From Vibrio zhanjiangensis (lineage in GTDB: Bacteria > Pseudomonadota > Gammaproteobacteria > Enterobacterales > Vibrionaceae), in NCBI RefSeq assembly GCF_030161235.1, contig NZ_BSPW01000010.1, positions 79,813 through 143,812 on the forward strand: a stretch of 64,000 bases of DNA, given 5' to 3'. The position numbers were made by a program, and so were the translations under genes. The notes beneath the pieces were generated by a model that was not told the DNA's origin, did not search any database, and saw nothing but the letters and a program-made list of their open reading frames with translations. This document shows, piece after piece, positions 18,834 through 28,153 of this stretch; positions within the stretch are counted from its first letter, which is position 1; the number at the start of each line of letters is the position of its first letter.

Positions 18834-20206
18834 AATTGATCTCCCTCCAATACTGGCAGAATACGACAAAGTTTATCGAGAGTTTCTTGGTATTCATCAC
18901 AACTGTTGCTGTCAGCAACTAGGCCGCCACCAGCCCAAACATAGATGTGCTCATCTTCTGCAATAAGCGTTCGTATTGTAATACTTGTATCCATCGTCCC
19001 ATGTCGACTGATATAGCCGATACTACCACAGTAGGCATTACGACGATGTGGTTCGAGCTCTTCGATGATTTCCATTGCTCTAATTTTTGGCGCTCCGGTT
19101 ATGGAGCCTCCTGGGAAACTAGCACGTAATAGATCCGTGGGAGTATAGTTTTCAGCGAGTTCAGCTCGAATTGTACTGACAAGGTGGTGGACTGCTGGAA
19201 AGCTCTCTACATCAAAGAGTTTAGGTACATGTACAGTGCCAGGCTTGGCAACTTTACCTATATCATTTCGCAGAAGATCAACAATCATAAGGTTCTCTGC
19301 TTGATCTTTCTCAGAATTTGCGAGTTCTTGCGCGTAAATTAAATCGATATCGCTACACGCGTGCCGTGGCCGTGTCCCTTTTATCGGTTTCGTCTCTATC
19401 TGGGTATCGCTAAGCCGCAAGAACCTTTCTGGCGAGACACTCAGTATGGTACTGTTGTCGGTACGGATAAAAGCGGAGAAAGGACCTTGGTTAAACTGTT
19501 CTAGCCTCTGGTAAGCTTGCCATTCACAACCTACATATTTTGCTTTAAAGCGTTGCGCTAGATTGATTTGATAACAGTCTCCTGAATGCAAGTAGTCTTG
19601 AACTTTACAAAAGCGCTTGACATATTCTTGCTTTGTCATGTTTGACTGCCATCCTGACGTCAGTGCAAAATCCTTACTAGGTGCTGGGTCTTGACCTTGC
19701 AACCATAGGTAATGTTGCTCAGTGTTTTCTCCAACAATGTATGCTGTTTTGTCTCTGTGGTCGACAATGACAGCCCAGCTATACAGCCCCACTGCCATAT
19801 CGGGCGTTATTAAATCTTGTTGAGCGATTTGTGGCAGTCGTTCGATTCTTCGTCCCAAGTCATAAGAAAAGTATCCCAATGCACCGCCAACAAATGGCAA
19901 ATCACCGTGGTAGTCTATTTGGGGTAACCACTGCTTCTGCTGCTTTTCCAGTAGCAAGAAAGGATCATCACAAGATTCGAAGTGACCATCGGGATTCGTA
20001 ACTCTGGTGATTTGCCCAGAAGTGACAATTTTGGCTACGGGTGCGGCGACCAATACATCGAAACGGCTATCAATATGATTTTTTGATGCCGAACGCAATA
20101 ACATTGCCCAAGGCTGAGAGGCAATCTTATTGAAAAGTTGGATTGATAAACTTGGGTTATAGGTAAGAGGCTTGATTTCAAGGCAATTTGATGTCTTTTG
20201 ATTCAT
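18830..20206 (-). CDS. pabB: Aminodeoxychorismate synthase component I
   Basis: Chorismate-utilising enzyme that makes 4-amino-4-deoxychorismate with glutamine-derived ammonia, for folate. From MNQKTSNCLEIKPL at 20206 it has 458 residues, close to the usual 450. PIKGTRPR (lysine of the active site) and FPGGSITGAPKIRAMEIIEEL are characteristic of PabB. The longer start at 20269 adds an unrelated hydrophobic stretch. The PabA amidotransferase gene is not in this window. The 3' end overlaps the convergent kinase gene by four bases. Confidence 0.93.
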   Translation of the reverse strand: MNQKTSNCLEIKPLTYNPSLSIQLFNKIASQPWAMLLRSASKNHIDSRFDVLVAAPVAKIVTSGQITRVTNPDGHFESCDDPFLLLEKQQKQWLPQIDYHGDLPFVGGALGYFSYDLGRRIERLPQIAQQDLITPDMAVGLYSWAVIVDHRDKTAYIVGENTEQHYLWLQGQDPAPSKDFALTSGWQSNMTKQEYVKRFCKVQDYLHSGDCYQINLAQRFKAKYVGCEWQAYQRLEQFNQGPFSAFIRTDNSTILSVSPERFLRLSDTQIETKPIKGTRPRHACSDIDLIYAQELANSEKDQAENLMIVDLLRNDIGKVAKPGTVHVPKLFDVESFPAVHHLVSTIRAELAENYTPTDLLRASFPGGSITGAPKIRAMEIIEELEPHRRNAYCGSIGYISRHGTMDTSITIRTLIAEDEHIYVWAGGGLVADSNSCDEYQETLDKLCRILPVLEGDQF

Positions 20207-20411
20207 TTGTTTTTTTGTGACAAAGAGATGGTTCACTGCATAGCAAGAGGAGTAAAGCAAGAGTATCATACTGCGACCTATTGCCGCTACAATGACGTCT
20301 TATAATAACAAGATAGTCTCAGCTCATCTAAACTTGTGATTAAAAGCAAGAGAATAAGCTTAGCTATACATAGCGGTATTAAAAGGAAGCATAACGATAA
20401 CGAGGCATGCA

Positions 20412-21932
20412 ATGACGGTAATTCGCAAGCAAGATGTGATCAGCAGTGTCGCTGATGCACTTCAATATATTTCTTACTATCACCCTCTGGACTTTGTTCA
20501 AGCCCTTGAAAAAGCCTACAACAAAGAGGAGAGTCAAGCGGCTAAAGATGCCATTGCTCAAATCCTAATTAATTCTCGCATGTCCGCTGAAGGCCATCGA
20601 CCGATTTGCCAAGACACGGGCATTGTTACCTGTTTTGTCAATATTGGCATGGAAGTCCAATGGGACAGCACAGACATGACAGTACAACAAATGGTCGATG
20701 AGGGAGTCCGCCTGGCCTACACTAACCCGGACAATCCGCTTAGAGCTTCAGTGTTACTTGATCCGGCAGGAAAACGAATCAACACCAAAGACAATACGCC
20801 AGCCGTTGTTCATATCTCGATGGTGCCGGGCAATAAAGTTGAAATACAGATAGCAGCCAAAGGTGGGGGTTCTGAGAACAAAACTAAGATGGCGATGCTC
20901 AATCCATCTGATGATATCGCTGAATGGGTTGAAAAAACGCTCCCCACAATGGGAGCTGGTTGGTGTCCACCAGGGATGTTAGGGATAGGTATTGGTGGCA
21001 CTGCGGAAAAAGCCGCAGTTCTCGCCAAAGAATCGCTAATGGAACATATAGACATTCAAGAGCTTATCGATCGTGGTCCCGAGAATGCTGAAGAAGAACT
21101 CCGCCTTGACATCTTTAATCGAGTGAATAGGCTAGGTATCGGTGCCCAAGGTTTGGGTGGCTTGACAACTGTGGTGGATGTCAAAATCAAAACGGCGCCT
21201 ACCCATGCGGCATCTAAACCTGTATGCCTAATCCCTAACTGCGCAGCAACTCGCCATGTGCACTTTACTCTCGATGGCTCAGGTCCAGCAGAACTCACGC
21301 CCCCTAAATTGGAAGATTGGCCAAAAATTACTTGGGAAGCGGGTGAAAATACCCGTCGTGTTAATCTAGATAAGGTTACCAAGGAAGAGGTTGAGCAGTG
21401 GAAGACTGGTGAGACGGTTCTGCTTTCGGGTAAGATTTTGACTGGTCGTGATGCGGCTCATAAGCGTATTCAAGGTATGCTAGCGAATGGAGAGGGGCTA
21501 CCAAAAGGCGTCGACTTAAAAGGTAAGTTTATATATTACGTAGGCCCTGTTGATGCCGTGGGTGATGAAGTCGTGGGACCTGCAGGACCAACAACCTCCA
21601 CTCGTATGGATAAGTTTACCGACATGATGCTTGAAGAGACTGGCATCATGGGTATGATAGGTAAAGCTGAACGTGGCCCTGCGACAGTAGAGTCGATTAA
21701 AAAACACAAAGCCGTGTATCTGATGGCAGTCGGTGGTGCAGCTTATTTGGTGGCTAAGGCCATTAAAAAAGCGAGAGTGGTTGCATTTGAAGACTTAGGT
21801 ATGGAAGCGATTTATGAATTTGAAGTCGAAGATATGCCCGTGACGGTTGCTGTTGATTCCAATGGTGCCAATGCCCATCAGATTGGTCCAGATACTTGGA
21901 AAGTAAAGATTCAAGAAATGGAATCTCAGTAA
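20412..21932 (+). CDS. fumA: Fumarate hydratase, class I (iron-sulfur)
   Basis: TCA-cycle [4Fe-4S] enzyme hydrating fumarate to malate. It has 506 residues, as usual for the single-chain vibrio/pseudomonad form, which is somewhat shorter than E. coli FumA. The N-terminal alpha domain has RPICQDTGIVTCFVNIG with a cluster cysteine, AKGGGSENKTKMAML and GWCPPGMLGIGIGGTAEKAA. The beta domain has VGPVDAVGDEVVGPAGPTTSTRM. The ATG at 20412 matches the family, though the ribosome binding site is weak. It has its own terminator. FumA and FumB types cannot be told apart here. Confidence 0.95.
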   Translation: MTVIRKQDVISSVADALQYISYYHPLDFVQALEKAYNKEESQAAKDAIAQILINSRMSAEGHRPICQDTGIVTCFVNIGMEVQWDSTDMTVQQMVDEGVRLAYTNPDNPLRASVLLDPAGKRINTKDNTPAVVHISMVPGNKVEIQIAAKGGGSENKTKMAMLNPSDDIAEWVEKTLPTMGAGWCPPGMLGIGIGGTAEKAAVLAKESLMEHIDIQELIDRGPENAEEELRLDIFNRVNRLGIGAQGLGGLTTVVDVKIKTAPTHAASKPVCLIPNCAATRHVHFTLDGSGPAELTPPKLEDWPKITWEAGENTRRVNLDKVTKEEVEQWKTGETVLLSGKILTGRDAAHKRIQGMLANGEGLPKGVDLKGKFIYYVGPVDAVGDEVVGPAGPTTSTRMDKFTDMMLEETGIMGMIGKAERGPATVESIKKHKAVYLMAVGGAAYLVAKAIKKARVVAFEDLGMEAIYEFEVEDMPVTVAVDSNGANAHQIGPDTWKVKIQEMESQ

Positions 21933-21980
21933 AGGTTGTTTCTATACCTATTTTCAATAAGATAGGCATACAAAGAGTTT

Positions 21981-22008
21981 AGGGTGTGGCTTTGCTGCAC
22001 CCTTTTTA
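21981..22008 (+). terminator. Rho-independent terminator after fumarase
   Basis: GGGTGTGGC and GCTGCACCC pair with two wobbles around a TTT loop and are followed by TTTTT. Confidence 0.85.
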
Positions 22009-22055
22009 TATGGTACTTACCATCTAGTACAACATAGGCAATGTCAGGAGTTTTT

Positions 22056-22241
22056 ATGCCACGATTTATCCGAATTTTGCAAACGCTTATCGCTGTCCTC
22101 ATTGGCTGCTTTGTTGGTTATGATATGATTTTCTATGGTGTAAGTGTTTTCGATCAGAAATATGTACGTTTAACCTTAGTTTTGTTCGCTCTTTTGGAGC
22201 TCGCTTTGTTCGTTATATACAAACTTATCGAAGATGATTGA
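22056..22241 (+). CDS. Small membrane protein of unknown function
   Basis: 61 residues from MPRFIRILQ with two predicted membrane helices (about 7-25 and 35-55) and an acidic end (IEDD). AGGAG at 22046-22050 with five-base spacing decides the start at 22056 over the upstream in-frame ATG at 22041. I do not recognise the family. It lies between the fumarase terminator and ycjX, 130 bp before the latter, and may be its own unit. Confidence 0.7.
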   Translation: MPRFIRILQTLIAVLIGCFVGYDMIFYGVSVFDQKYVRLTLVLFALLELALFVIYKLIEDD

Positions 22242-22373
22242 GCCACCGATATTTGTCCTTGAACTCGTCTTTTGCACAAAACATCCCGTTTATTGCAGGT
22301 CAAAACTCGCGTTCATCTTTGATTAAGGTATCTGACATTAAGATGGCAGAGAGTTCAGAATAAGAGATCCTCA

Positions 22374-23750
22374 ATGAAGCATTTATCCCGAGAATTGAAT
22401 CAGTTGATCAGCCGCAGTGTCGATTCACATGTTCGGATCGCTGTTACAGGTTTATCCCGTGCGGGTAAAACGGCATTTATCAGTTCATTGGTAAATCAAC
22501 TATTACATATTTCGACCCACGACAATCTTCCTCTACTCGCTTCCGCCCGAGATAAACGGGTGGTAGGGGCGAGGCGGGAGCCACAGATAAATATGATGGT
22601 GCCGAGGTTTGGGTATGATGAAGCTATGAACCAGCTGTTCTCACCAACTCCCGCTTGGCCAGAACCGACACGTGATGTGAGTGAGATCCGCCTTGCGCTG
22701 AAGTACAAGCCGATAAAGAAAACCAAGAAGTTATTTAGCAGCACTTCAGTACTTCATCTTGATATTGTTGATTATCCTGGCGAATGGCTGTTGGATTTGC
22801 CTTTATTGAATTTGGATTTTCATCAATGGTCGCAAACTCAATTTGCGGCGTTAAAAGGCCTACGTGGTGAACTAGCAAAAGATTGGCTGGATAAACTGGA
22901 ATACCTCTCTCTCTCTGCAGAAGTTGATGAGAAACGTCTTGAAGATATTTCGAAAGCGTATACTCGATACCTACATGACTGCAAAAATCGGGGTCTACAT
23001 TGGGTCCAGCCGGGCCGTTTTGTTTTGCCGGGTGAGCTAGAGGGAGCCCCTGTTTTACAATTTTTTCCTTGCCAATATAACGAAGAAGAAAAAGTACCTA
23101 AGGGCTCCAATTTGGCGATGTTGATGGCACGCTATCAGGAATATCAGCAGAAGGTAGTCAAAGCATTCTATAAGCACCATTTCTCAACATTTGACCGTCA
23201 GATAGTCTTGGTTGACTGTTTACAGCCTCTTAACGCAGGTGATGAATCTTTTCTCGATATGCGACACGCAATTGAACAAATTATGCACAGCTTTAGGTAT
23301 GGGAAGAGTAATATACTTAAGCGTTTGTTTTCTCCGCGTATTGACAAAATATTGTTTGCGGCGACCAAGGCTGATCATGTGACGCCTGAACAGCATCCTC
23401 ATCTAGTCTCTCTACTGCAACAGATGGTTCATCCTGCGTGGCAGAATGCCGCTTACGATAATATTGAAATGAGCTGTATGAGTATTGCGTCTATTCAGGC
23501 AACACAAAGTGGTTTTATTGATGTCAATGGGCAATCGATGCCAGCAATTCAAGGAACAAGCGCTGACGGAAGCATGTTGACGATCTTTCCTGGCGAAGTG
23601 CCTACAAAGTTGCCGCCACCAGACTTCTGGTTGAACAATAAATTCAATTTTTACTCTTTTCGGCCTATCTCCGAGTCTGTAGATGAGCCATTACCTCATA
23701 TACGTATGGATAAAGTACTTGAGTATTTGATTGGAGATAAGCTCAGATGA
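22374..23750 (+). CDS. ycjX: YcjX-family P-loop NTPase
   Basis: 458-residue predicted GTP/ATP-binding protein. Walker A is GLSRAGKT at 26-33; the downstream DIVDYPGEWLLDLPLL is the YcjX Walker B/switch signature; AATKADHV near the middle serves as the base-specificity motif. In E. coli ycjX-ycjF follow the phage-shock genes and precede tyrR, and the same ycjX-ycjF-tyrR order is kept here without psp genes upstream. Its role is linked to envelope stress by context only. It overlaps ycjF by four bases (ATGA), indicating translational coupling. Confidence 0.93.
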   Translation: MKHLSRELNQLISRSVDSHVRIAVTGLSRAGKTAFISSLVNQLLHISTHDNLPLLASARDKRVVGARREPQINMMVPRFGYDEAMNQLFSPTPAWPEPTRDVSEIRLALKYKPIKKTKKLFSSTSVLHLDIVDYPGEWLLDLPLLNLDFHQWSQTQFAALKGLRGELAKDWLDKLEYLSLSAEVDEKRLEDISKAYTRYLHDCKNRGLHWVQPGRFVLPGELEGAPVLQFFPCQYNEEEKVPKGSNLAMLMARYQEYQQKVVKAFYKHHFSTFDRQIVLVDCLQPLNAGDESFLDMRHAIEQIMHSFRYGKSNILKRLFSPRIDKILFAATKADHVTPEQHPHLVSLLQQMVHPAWQNAAYDNIEMSCMSIASIQATQSGFIDVNGQSMPAIQGTSADGSMLTIFPGEVPTKLPPPDFWLNNKFNFYSFRPISESVDEPLPHIRMDKVLEYLIGDKLR

Positions 23751-24796
23751 ACGATTCTCAGGATAAAAAATTGAAAGGTCAACAAATCTATACTCAAACG
23801 TTAAGCGAATCGCCTGAGAGGGAAACTGCTGAATTCTTGGTGCAACGACAGTTTGATAATGACGACCAATTTGTTTTGGCAACTGTCGAAGCTGAGAAAG
23901 CGGGAGAAAAAATTGAATCAGGCATAGAGAGGGCGATACGTCCTCGTCAAAGAAGACGCTTTCTTGCCGGTGGTCTTCTCAGCTCGTTGGCAGCATTAGT
24001 CGTTTGGCAGTCGGTAGATAGCCTATATACAGCGATTCAAACGGGGGATTGGCTCTCGGTCGGCTGGACGGGTTTTTTGCTAGCACTTGCTTCGCTTGGT
24101 GTGGTCACGATAGGTAAAGAACTATGGGCTCTTAAACGGCTACGAAGGCAACTCACGGTTCAAGATAAGATAGAGTCGTTAATCAAAAAAGACAGCGTTG
24201 GGCAGGGAAAAGCCTTTTGCCAGTCTCTGGCAAAAGAAACGGGTGCGTTATCTTTGTCTTCAGCTTATAAACGTTGGTATCAAGGCGTAAATTCTTCACA
24301 CAGTGATAAAGACATTATCGAGATGTATGATGCAATTGTTGTGTCTGAACAGGATAAAAGCGCGACGAAAATAGTGACACAATACTCGACAGAATCTGCG
24401 GCACTTGTCGCTATTAGTCCGCTTGCTACCGTAGATATGTTGCTGGTTGCTTGGCGAAGCTTCAAAATGATTGAAAGCTTGGCTGCGATTTATGGCGTTC
24501 AGCTTGGATATGTATCTCGACTGGCACTTTTTAAGGCAATTTTGGTTAATATGGCCTTGGCAGGGGCCAGTGAGTTAGCGATAGATGCAAGTATGGATCT
24601 CTTGTCTATGGATCTTGCCGGAAAAATCTCCGCTAGAGCAGGTCAAGGGTTGGGCGTGGGTATACTCACTGCGAGAGTTGGACTTAAAGCGATGTCTTTA
24701 CTCAGACCTACTCCATGGTATCCAGAAAGGCAAGTGAAACTTGGTGCTATTCGTAAACATGTGGTGGAAAAAATTACTTCTTTAACAATCAAATAG
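23747..24796 (+). CDS. ycjF: YcjF family inner-membrane protein (UPF0283, DUF697)
   Basis: 349 residues. A charged N-terminal 75 residues are followed by two membrane helices (about 77-95 and 104-124), then a DUF697-like C-terminal domain with further hydrophobic helices around TESAALVAISPLATVDMLLVAWRS-type sequence (210-240) and near 265-290. It matches YcjF in length and order. It is coupled to ycjX. Function is unknown; the partnership with YcjX at the membrane is inferred from conserved linkage. Confidence 0.92.
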   Translation: MNDSQDKKLKGQQIYTQTLSESPERETAEFLVQRQFDNDDQFVLATVEAEKAGEKIESGIERAIRPRQRRRFLAGGLLSSLAALVVWQSVDSLYTAIQTGDWLSVGWTGFLLALASLGVVTIGKELWALKRLRRQLTVQDKIESLIKKDSVGQGKAFCQSLAKETGALSLSSAYKRWYQGVNSSHSDKDIIEMYDAIVVSEQDKSATKIVTQYSTESAALVAISPLATVDMLLVAWRSFKMIESLAAIYGVQLGYVSRLALFKAILVNMALAGASELAIDASMDLLSMDLAGKISARAGQGLGVGILTARVGLKAMSLLRPTPWYPERQVKLGAIRKHVVEKITSLTIK

Positions 24797-24858
24797 CGTG
24801 ATTGTGACGCTGGTAATGTTGCTTTACTTGACGAAAAATTTTACTTAGGTAAAACTAC

Positions 24859-24876
24859 TGTCAACTTTTCCTGACA
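24859..24876. promoter_or_regulatory. Candidate TyrR box before tyrR
   Basis: TGTCA and TGACA form a symmetric 18-bp site with eight bases between. The E. coli TyrR box is TGTAAA-N6-TTTACA with essential G and C at positions 2 and 17, which this site keeps exactly. It lies 22-40 bp before the tyrR start, fitting autorepression. A second palindrome, TTTTAC-TTAG-GTAAAA at 24839-24854, is adjacent and has no assigned role. Confidence 0.45.
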
Positions 24877-24898
24877 CTTCAGACTAGGGACTTCCTCA

Positions 24899-26443
24899 GT
24901 GCGTTTAGAAGTAACATGTGAAGACAGACTCGGGCTTACGCGAGAGCTACTCGATATTCTGGCTTCTAGAAATATTGACTTACGTGGCATTGAAATTGAT
25001 ACCAAGGGTATTATCTATCTCAATTGTCCAGATATTGACTTTGATACTTTCAGTGAATTGATGGCCGAAATCCGCCGAATTGCAGGCGTGAAGGACGTGC
25101 GGAAAATACAATTCATGCCAATGGAAAGGCACAATACAGAACTCATATCTTTGCTCAACAGTCTCCCAGAGCCCGTTCTAGCCATTGATATGAAGGGTAA
25201 TGTTGATATGGCCAATCATGCCGCATTGAGTTTGTTTAACTGCGAGCATGAGGAAATAATTGGTCATTCTGTAGCGAGCTTATTACCTCACTTCAATTTC
25301 TCGAATTGGACTGACGGTAAAGTGACGCGCCATAGAGAAGATGTCGTCATCGGTGGACTTGATTATTCCATGGAAGTGATGCCAGTCTATATTACTGCTG
25401 AATCCAATGAATCAGTATTGGCAAGTACAGTAATGATCATCCGTTCAAGCCAAGAAAAACCCGTGTTGGTAGATTCGTTACCCGTGCATAATAATTTGGG
25501 CTTTGAACACTTTGTTGGTGTGTCTAATCGACACAAGGCCTTGATGGGTCAGGCGAAAAAGCTATGTGTATTGGATCAGCCATTATTGATTCAGGGAGAG
25601 ACTGGTACTGGCAAAGAAATGCTTGCTAGAGCATGCCATAACCGTTCACACAGAGCGGGTTCTCCGTTTATGGTACTCAGTTGCGCGTCGATGCCTGATG
25701 ATGTTGCTGAAACTGAGCTATTTGGTCATGCTCCGGGCTCATTCAATCATGAGCAAGGGCATAAAGGAATATTTGAGCAAGCCGATGGTGGTACCGTATT
25801 CCTTGATGAAATTGGCGAGATGAGTCCACATCTGCAAATAAAACTTCTCAGATTGTTGCAAGATGGCACTTTTAGAAGGGTTGGTGCAGAGCAAGAGATT
25901 CATGTTGACGTAAGAGTCATTGCTTCAACTCGCCATAATTTGGGTGAGCTGGCAGAATCAAAGTCATTTCGTGAAGACTTATTCTATCGATTAAATGTCC
26001 TGACGTTAAATATCCCCGCTTTGCGCGAACGGCCTAACGACATAGCACCATTGTTGGATTTATTTGTTTCGAAATACGTTAAACAATTAGGTGTGAAAAA
26101 GCCTGAACTCAGTGAAGACTTAGTTGATCAGCTTATTAATTATCAATGGCCAGGCAATATGCGCCAATTAGAGAATATGGTGTTAAGGGCACTAACGGAA
26201 CTTGACTCATCAACTTTGACAGTGGACTTATTTCATTTGCCACAGCTAGAAAGTGCTATTTCAAACGTCTCGGCGATAAATTTAGATGGCTCATTAGATG
26301 AGATAATGAAGGACTATGAATCGCAAGTATTGGAGCGTTTGTATCAGTCTTTTCCTTCAAGTCGCAAGCTGGCAAAAAGGCTCAACGTTTCTCACACCTC
26401 AGTTGCAAATAAATTGCGTGAATATGGAATAAGAAAGGGCTAA
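24899..26443 (+). CDS. tyrR: Transcriptional regulator TyrR
   Basis: Controls aromatic amino acid biosynthesis and transport in response to tyrosine, phenylalanine and tryptophan. It has 514 residues and a GTG start; MRLEVTCEDRLGLTREL matches TyrR. Order: ACT (1-75), PAS (about 80-190), AAA+ (about 205-435) with Walker A GETGTGKE and Walker B VFLDEIGEM, and a Fis-type HTH at the end (SRKLAKRLNVSHTSVANKLREYG). The GAFTGA loop of sigma-54 activators is replaced by HAPGSF, as in other TyrR proteins, which act on sigma-70 promoters. rimJ follows with a one-base overlap (TAATG). Confidence 0.96.
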   Translation: MRLEVTCEDRLGLTRELLDILASRNIDLRGIEIDTKGIIYLNCPDIDFDTFSELMAEIRRIAGVKDVRKIQFMPMERHNTELISLLNSLPEPVLAIDMKGNVDMANHAALSLFNCEHEEIIGHSVASLLPHFNFSNWTDGKVTRHREDVVIGGLDYSMEVMPVYITAESNESVLASTVMIIRSSQEKPVLVDSLPVHNNLGFEHFVGVSNRHKALMGQAKKLCVLDQPLLIQGETGTGKEMLARACHNRSHRAGSPFMVLSCASMPDDVAETELFGHAPGSFNHEQGHKGIFEQADGGTVFLDEIGEMSPHLQIKLLRLLQDGTFRRVGAEQEIHVDVRVIASTRHNLGELAESKSFREDLFYRLNVLTLNIPALRERPNDIAPLLDLFVSKYVKQLGVKKPELSEDLVDQLINYQWPGNMRQLENMVLRALTELDSSTLTVDLFHLPQLESAISNVSAINLDGSLDEIMKDYESQVLERLYQSFPSSRKLAKRLNVSHTSVANKLREYGIRKG

Positions 26444-27021
26444 TGAAACGAGTAAGTACGCCGAGAAACGTTTATGAGCAGAATGAGAATATCATTTTGC
26501 GTACTTCTGAACCAACGGACGGTAAGTTGATTGCAGACTACTTTGTTGCTAACAGAGCCTTTCTTAGACCTTGGGAGCCACGCAGAGAAGAGGCGTTTTA
26601 TTCAGAGCAGGGCTGGACGAAAAGACTTGTTAAACTTCACGAACTTCATCGAATGGGGCTGGGTTACTATTTGATCATTCTGGATAGTGAATCTGGAGAT
26701 ATGATGGGAACCGTCTCTTTTAGCAATATATCTCGCTTTCCATTCCATGCCTGTAATCTAGGCTATTCTTTGGCAGAAAATGCTCAAGGTAAAGGGGTGA
26801 TGACCAAAGCCATGAGGTTAGCAATTAAGTATATGTTTGACATTCAAAATGTACATCGAATAATGGCGGCTTATCTTCCTCGCAACCATCGTAGTGAAGC
26901 CACTTTGATGCGTCTCGGTTTTAAGAAAGAGGGGCTAGCGAAAGACTACTTACTTATCGATGATATTTGGGAAGATCATATTTTGAGTTCATTGGTTAAC
27001 GAAAATTGGAAAGCGAGATGA
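26443..27021 (+). CDS. rimJ: RimJ-like GNAT N-acetyltransferase
   Basis: 192 residues, against 194 in E. coli RimJ, which acetylates the N-terminal alanine of ribosomal protein S5. The RimJ/RimL fold is clear: NRAFLRPWEPRR near residue 40, the acetyl-CoA-binding stretch NAQGKGVMTKAM near 115-126, and HRIMAAYLPRNHRSEATLMRLGFKKEG toward the end (quoted in part; key residues N, R, S, G). It overlaps tyrR by one base and the HD gene by four (ATGA), so the three are one operon. Target specificity is inferred. Confidence 0.87.
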   Translation: MKRVSTPRNVYEQNENIILRTSEPTDGKLIADYFVANRAFLRPWEPRREEAFYSEQGWTKRLVKLHELHRMGLGYYLIILDSESGDMMGTVSFSNISRFPFHACNLGYSLAENAQGKGVMTKAMRLAIKYMFDIQNVHRIMAAYLPRNHRSEATLMRLGFKKEGLAKDYLLIDDIWEDHILSSLVNENWKAR

Positions 27022-27617
27022 ATCGTCTAGAGAAGCAATTGTCCTTAGTCATGGAGTTGGATAAGCTGAAATCTATTCTGCGAAGAACTCGGGTCAAAAG
27101 TGCTGAGAATCGTTTGGAAAATAGCGCAGAGCATAGCTGGCATGTTGCACTTATGGCTATTTTGGTGGAAGAACATGCAAATGAGTCCGTTGATATTGCT
27201 CGAGTAGTAAAAATGCTACTCTTGCATGATATTGTTGAAATTGATGCGGGTGATACTTTTGTCTATGACACTCAAGCTACCCAATCACAGAAAGAGAACG
27301 AATTGTTGGCGGCAGAGCGTCTCTTTACTATGTTACCGGAGGATCAACAAGAGGAATTGTTTGCAATTTGGCGCGAATTTGAGGCTGCGCAATCAGCCGA
27401 TGCCAAGTTTGCCAAAGCGCTTGATAGACTTATCCCAATGTTGTTGAATTACCACAATGGTGGAAAGAGTTGGTTAGAGAATGGCGTCAGCAGCGAGCAA
27501 GCATTAACGGTTAATCGCAAGATTGAAGAGGGTTCTCAAGTCTTGTGGGAACACGCCAAAAAGATGATAGATGATGCTACCCAACGAGGGTGGCTTATAG
27601 CCCAACAAGGAAAATGA
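27018..27617 (+). CDS. HD-domain phosphohydrolase (YfbR/HDDC2-like)
   Basis: 199 residues from MNRLEKQLSLV. The metal ligands are the His in NSAEHSWHVALMA (near 40), the HD pair in LLLHDIVEIDAGD (near 77-78), and the Asp in KALDRLIPML (near 135). This arrangement is that of 5'-deoxynucleotidases of the YfbR/HDDC2 type, acting on (deoxy)nucleoside monophosphates. The start at 27018 overlaps the rimJ stop. The next gene follows immediately at 27618. Confidence 0.87.
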   Translation: MNRLEKQLSLVMELDKLKSILRRTRVKSAENRLENSAEHSWHVALMAILVEEHANESVDIARVVKMLLLHDIVEIDAGDTFVYDTQATQSQKENELLAAERLFTMLPEDQQEELFAIWREFEAAQSADAKFAKALDRLIPMLLNYHNGGKSWLENGVSSEQALTVNRKIEEGSQVLWEHAKKMIDDATQRGWLIAQQGK

Positions 27618-28091
27618 ATGTCTTACCTCACTTTGGACGAATACCAAAGAAAATGGATCTTTTCCCATCATTCTATGCCTGTTTCGGAGCAAGATTTAGA
27701 GTCAATAAAACCTATGACTCCAGCTCGCGCCTCTCAGCTTTGGAAAGAAAACATTAGTGCTCATAGCCCTGATGTGGATCGTTTGAGTGCGTCTGATTGG
27801 CCAATGAAAGATGCAAACTGGAAAGAAACCTTGGATTGGATGATAGCGTGGGAATCAGATGAGCAGTGTTTACCAGTAGGTATCGATGAATTCCTAAACT
27901 GGCAAGATGATGTGACGGTCTATTTTTGCTATGAAAAGTACAACGTTATTGAAACTAAATGGTCAGTATTCAAGCGAAACTGGAAGAATTTTTTGTTTTA
28001 CGATGATGGCCCGATTTTAATTGGCCGCCGGCGCAAAGAAGCTTTGTGGTTTGATAGCAAAGGAAATGTGAAATTAGGGTACAGGGATTAA
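27618..28091 (+). CDS. Conserved protein of unknown function (DUF2947-like)
   Basis: 157 residues, acidic and rich in tryptophan, with no signal peptide or membrane helix. It starts one base after the preceding stop, so it is the fourth gene of the tyrR-rimJ-HD unit. It resembles the family I recall as DUF2947, found in Vibrio and relatives; that name is from memory. No catalytic motif is apparent. The unit ends in the hairpin at 28116-28140. Confidence 0.78.
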   Translation: MSYLTLDEYQRKWIFSHHSMPVSEQDLESIKPMTPARASQLWKENISAHSPDVDRLSASDWPMKDANWKETLDWMIAWESDEQCLPVGIDEFLNWQDDVTVYFCYEKYNVIETKWSVFKRNWKNFLFYDDGPILIGRRRKEALWFDSKGNVKLGYRD

Positions 28092-28115
28092 GACCTCTTA
28101 TACCAAATTACTGAT

Positions 28116-28140
28116 TAAAGCCCGCTTCTTGCGGGCTTTA
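28116..28140. terminator. Bidirectional terminator
   Basis: TAAAGCCCGC and GCGGGCTTTA pair around TTCTT. It lies between convergent genes and can serve both. Confidence 0.85.
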
Positions 28141-28153
28141 TGTTAGTTAAATT

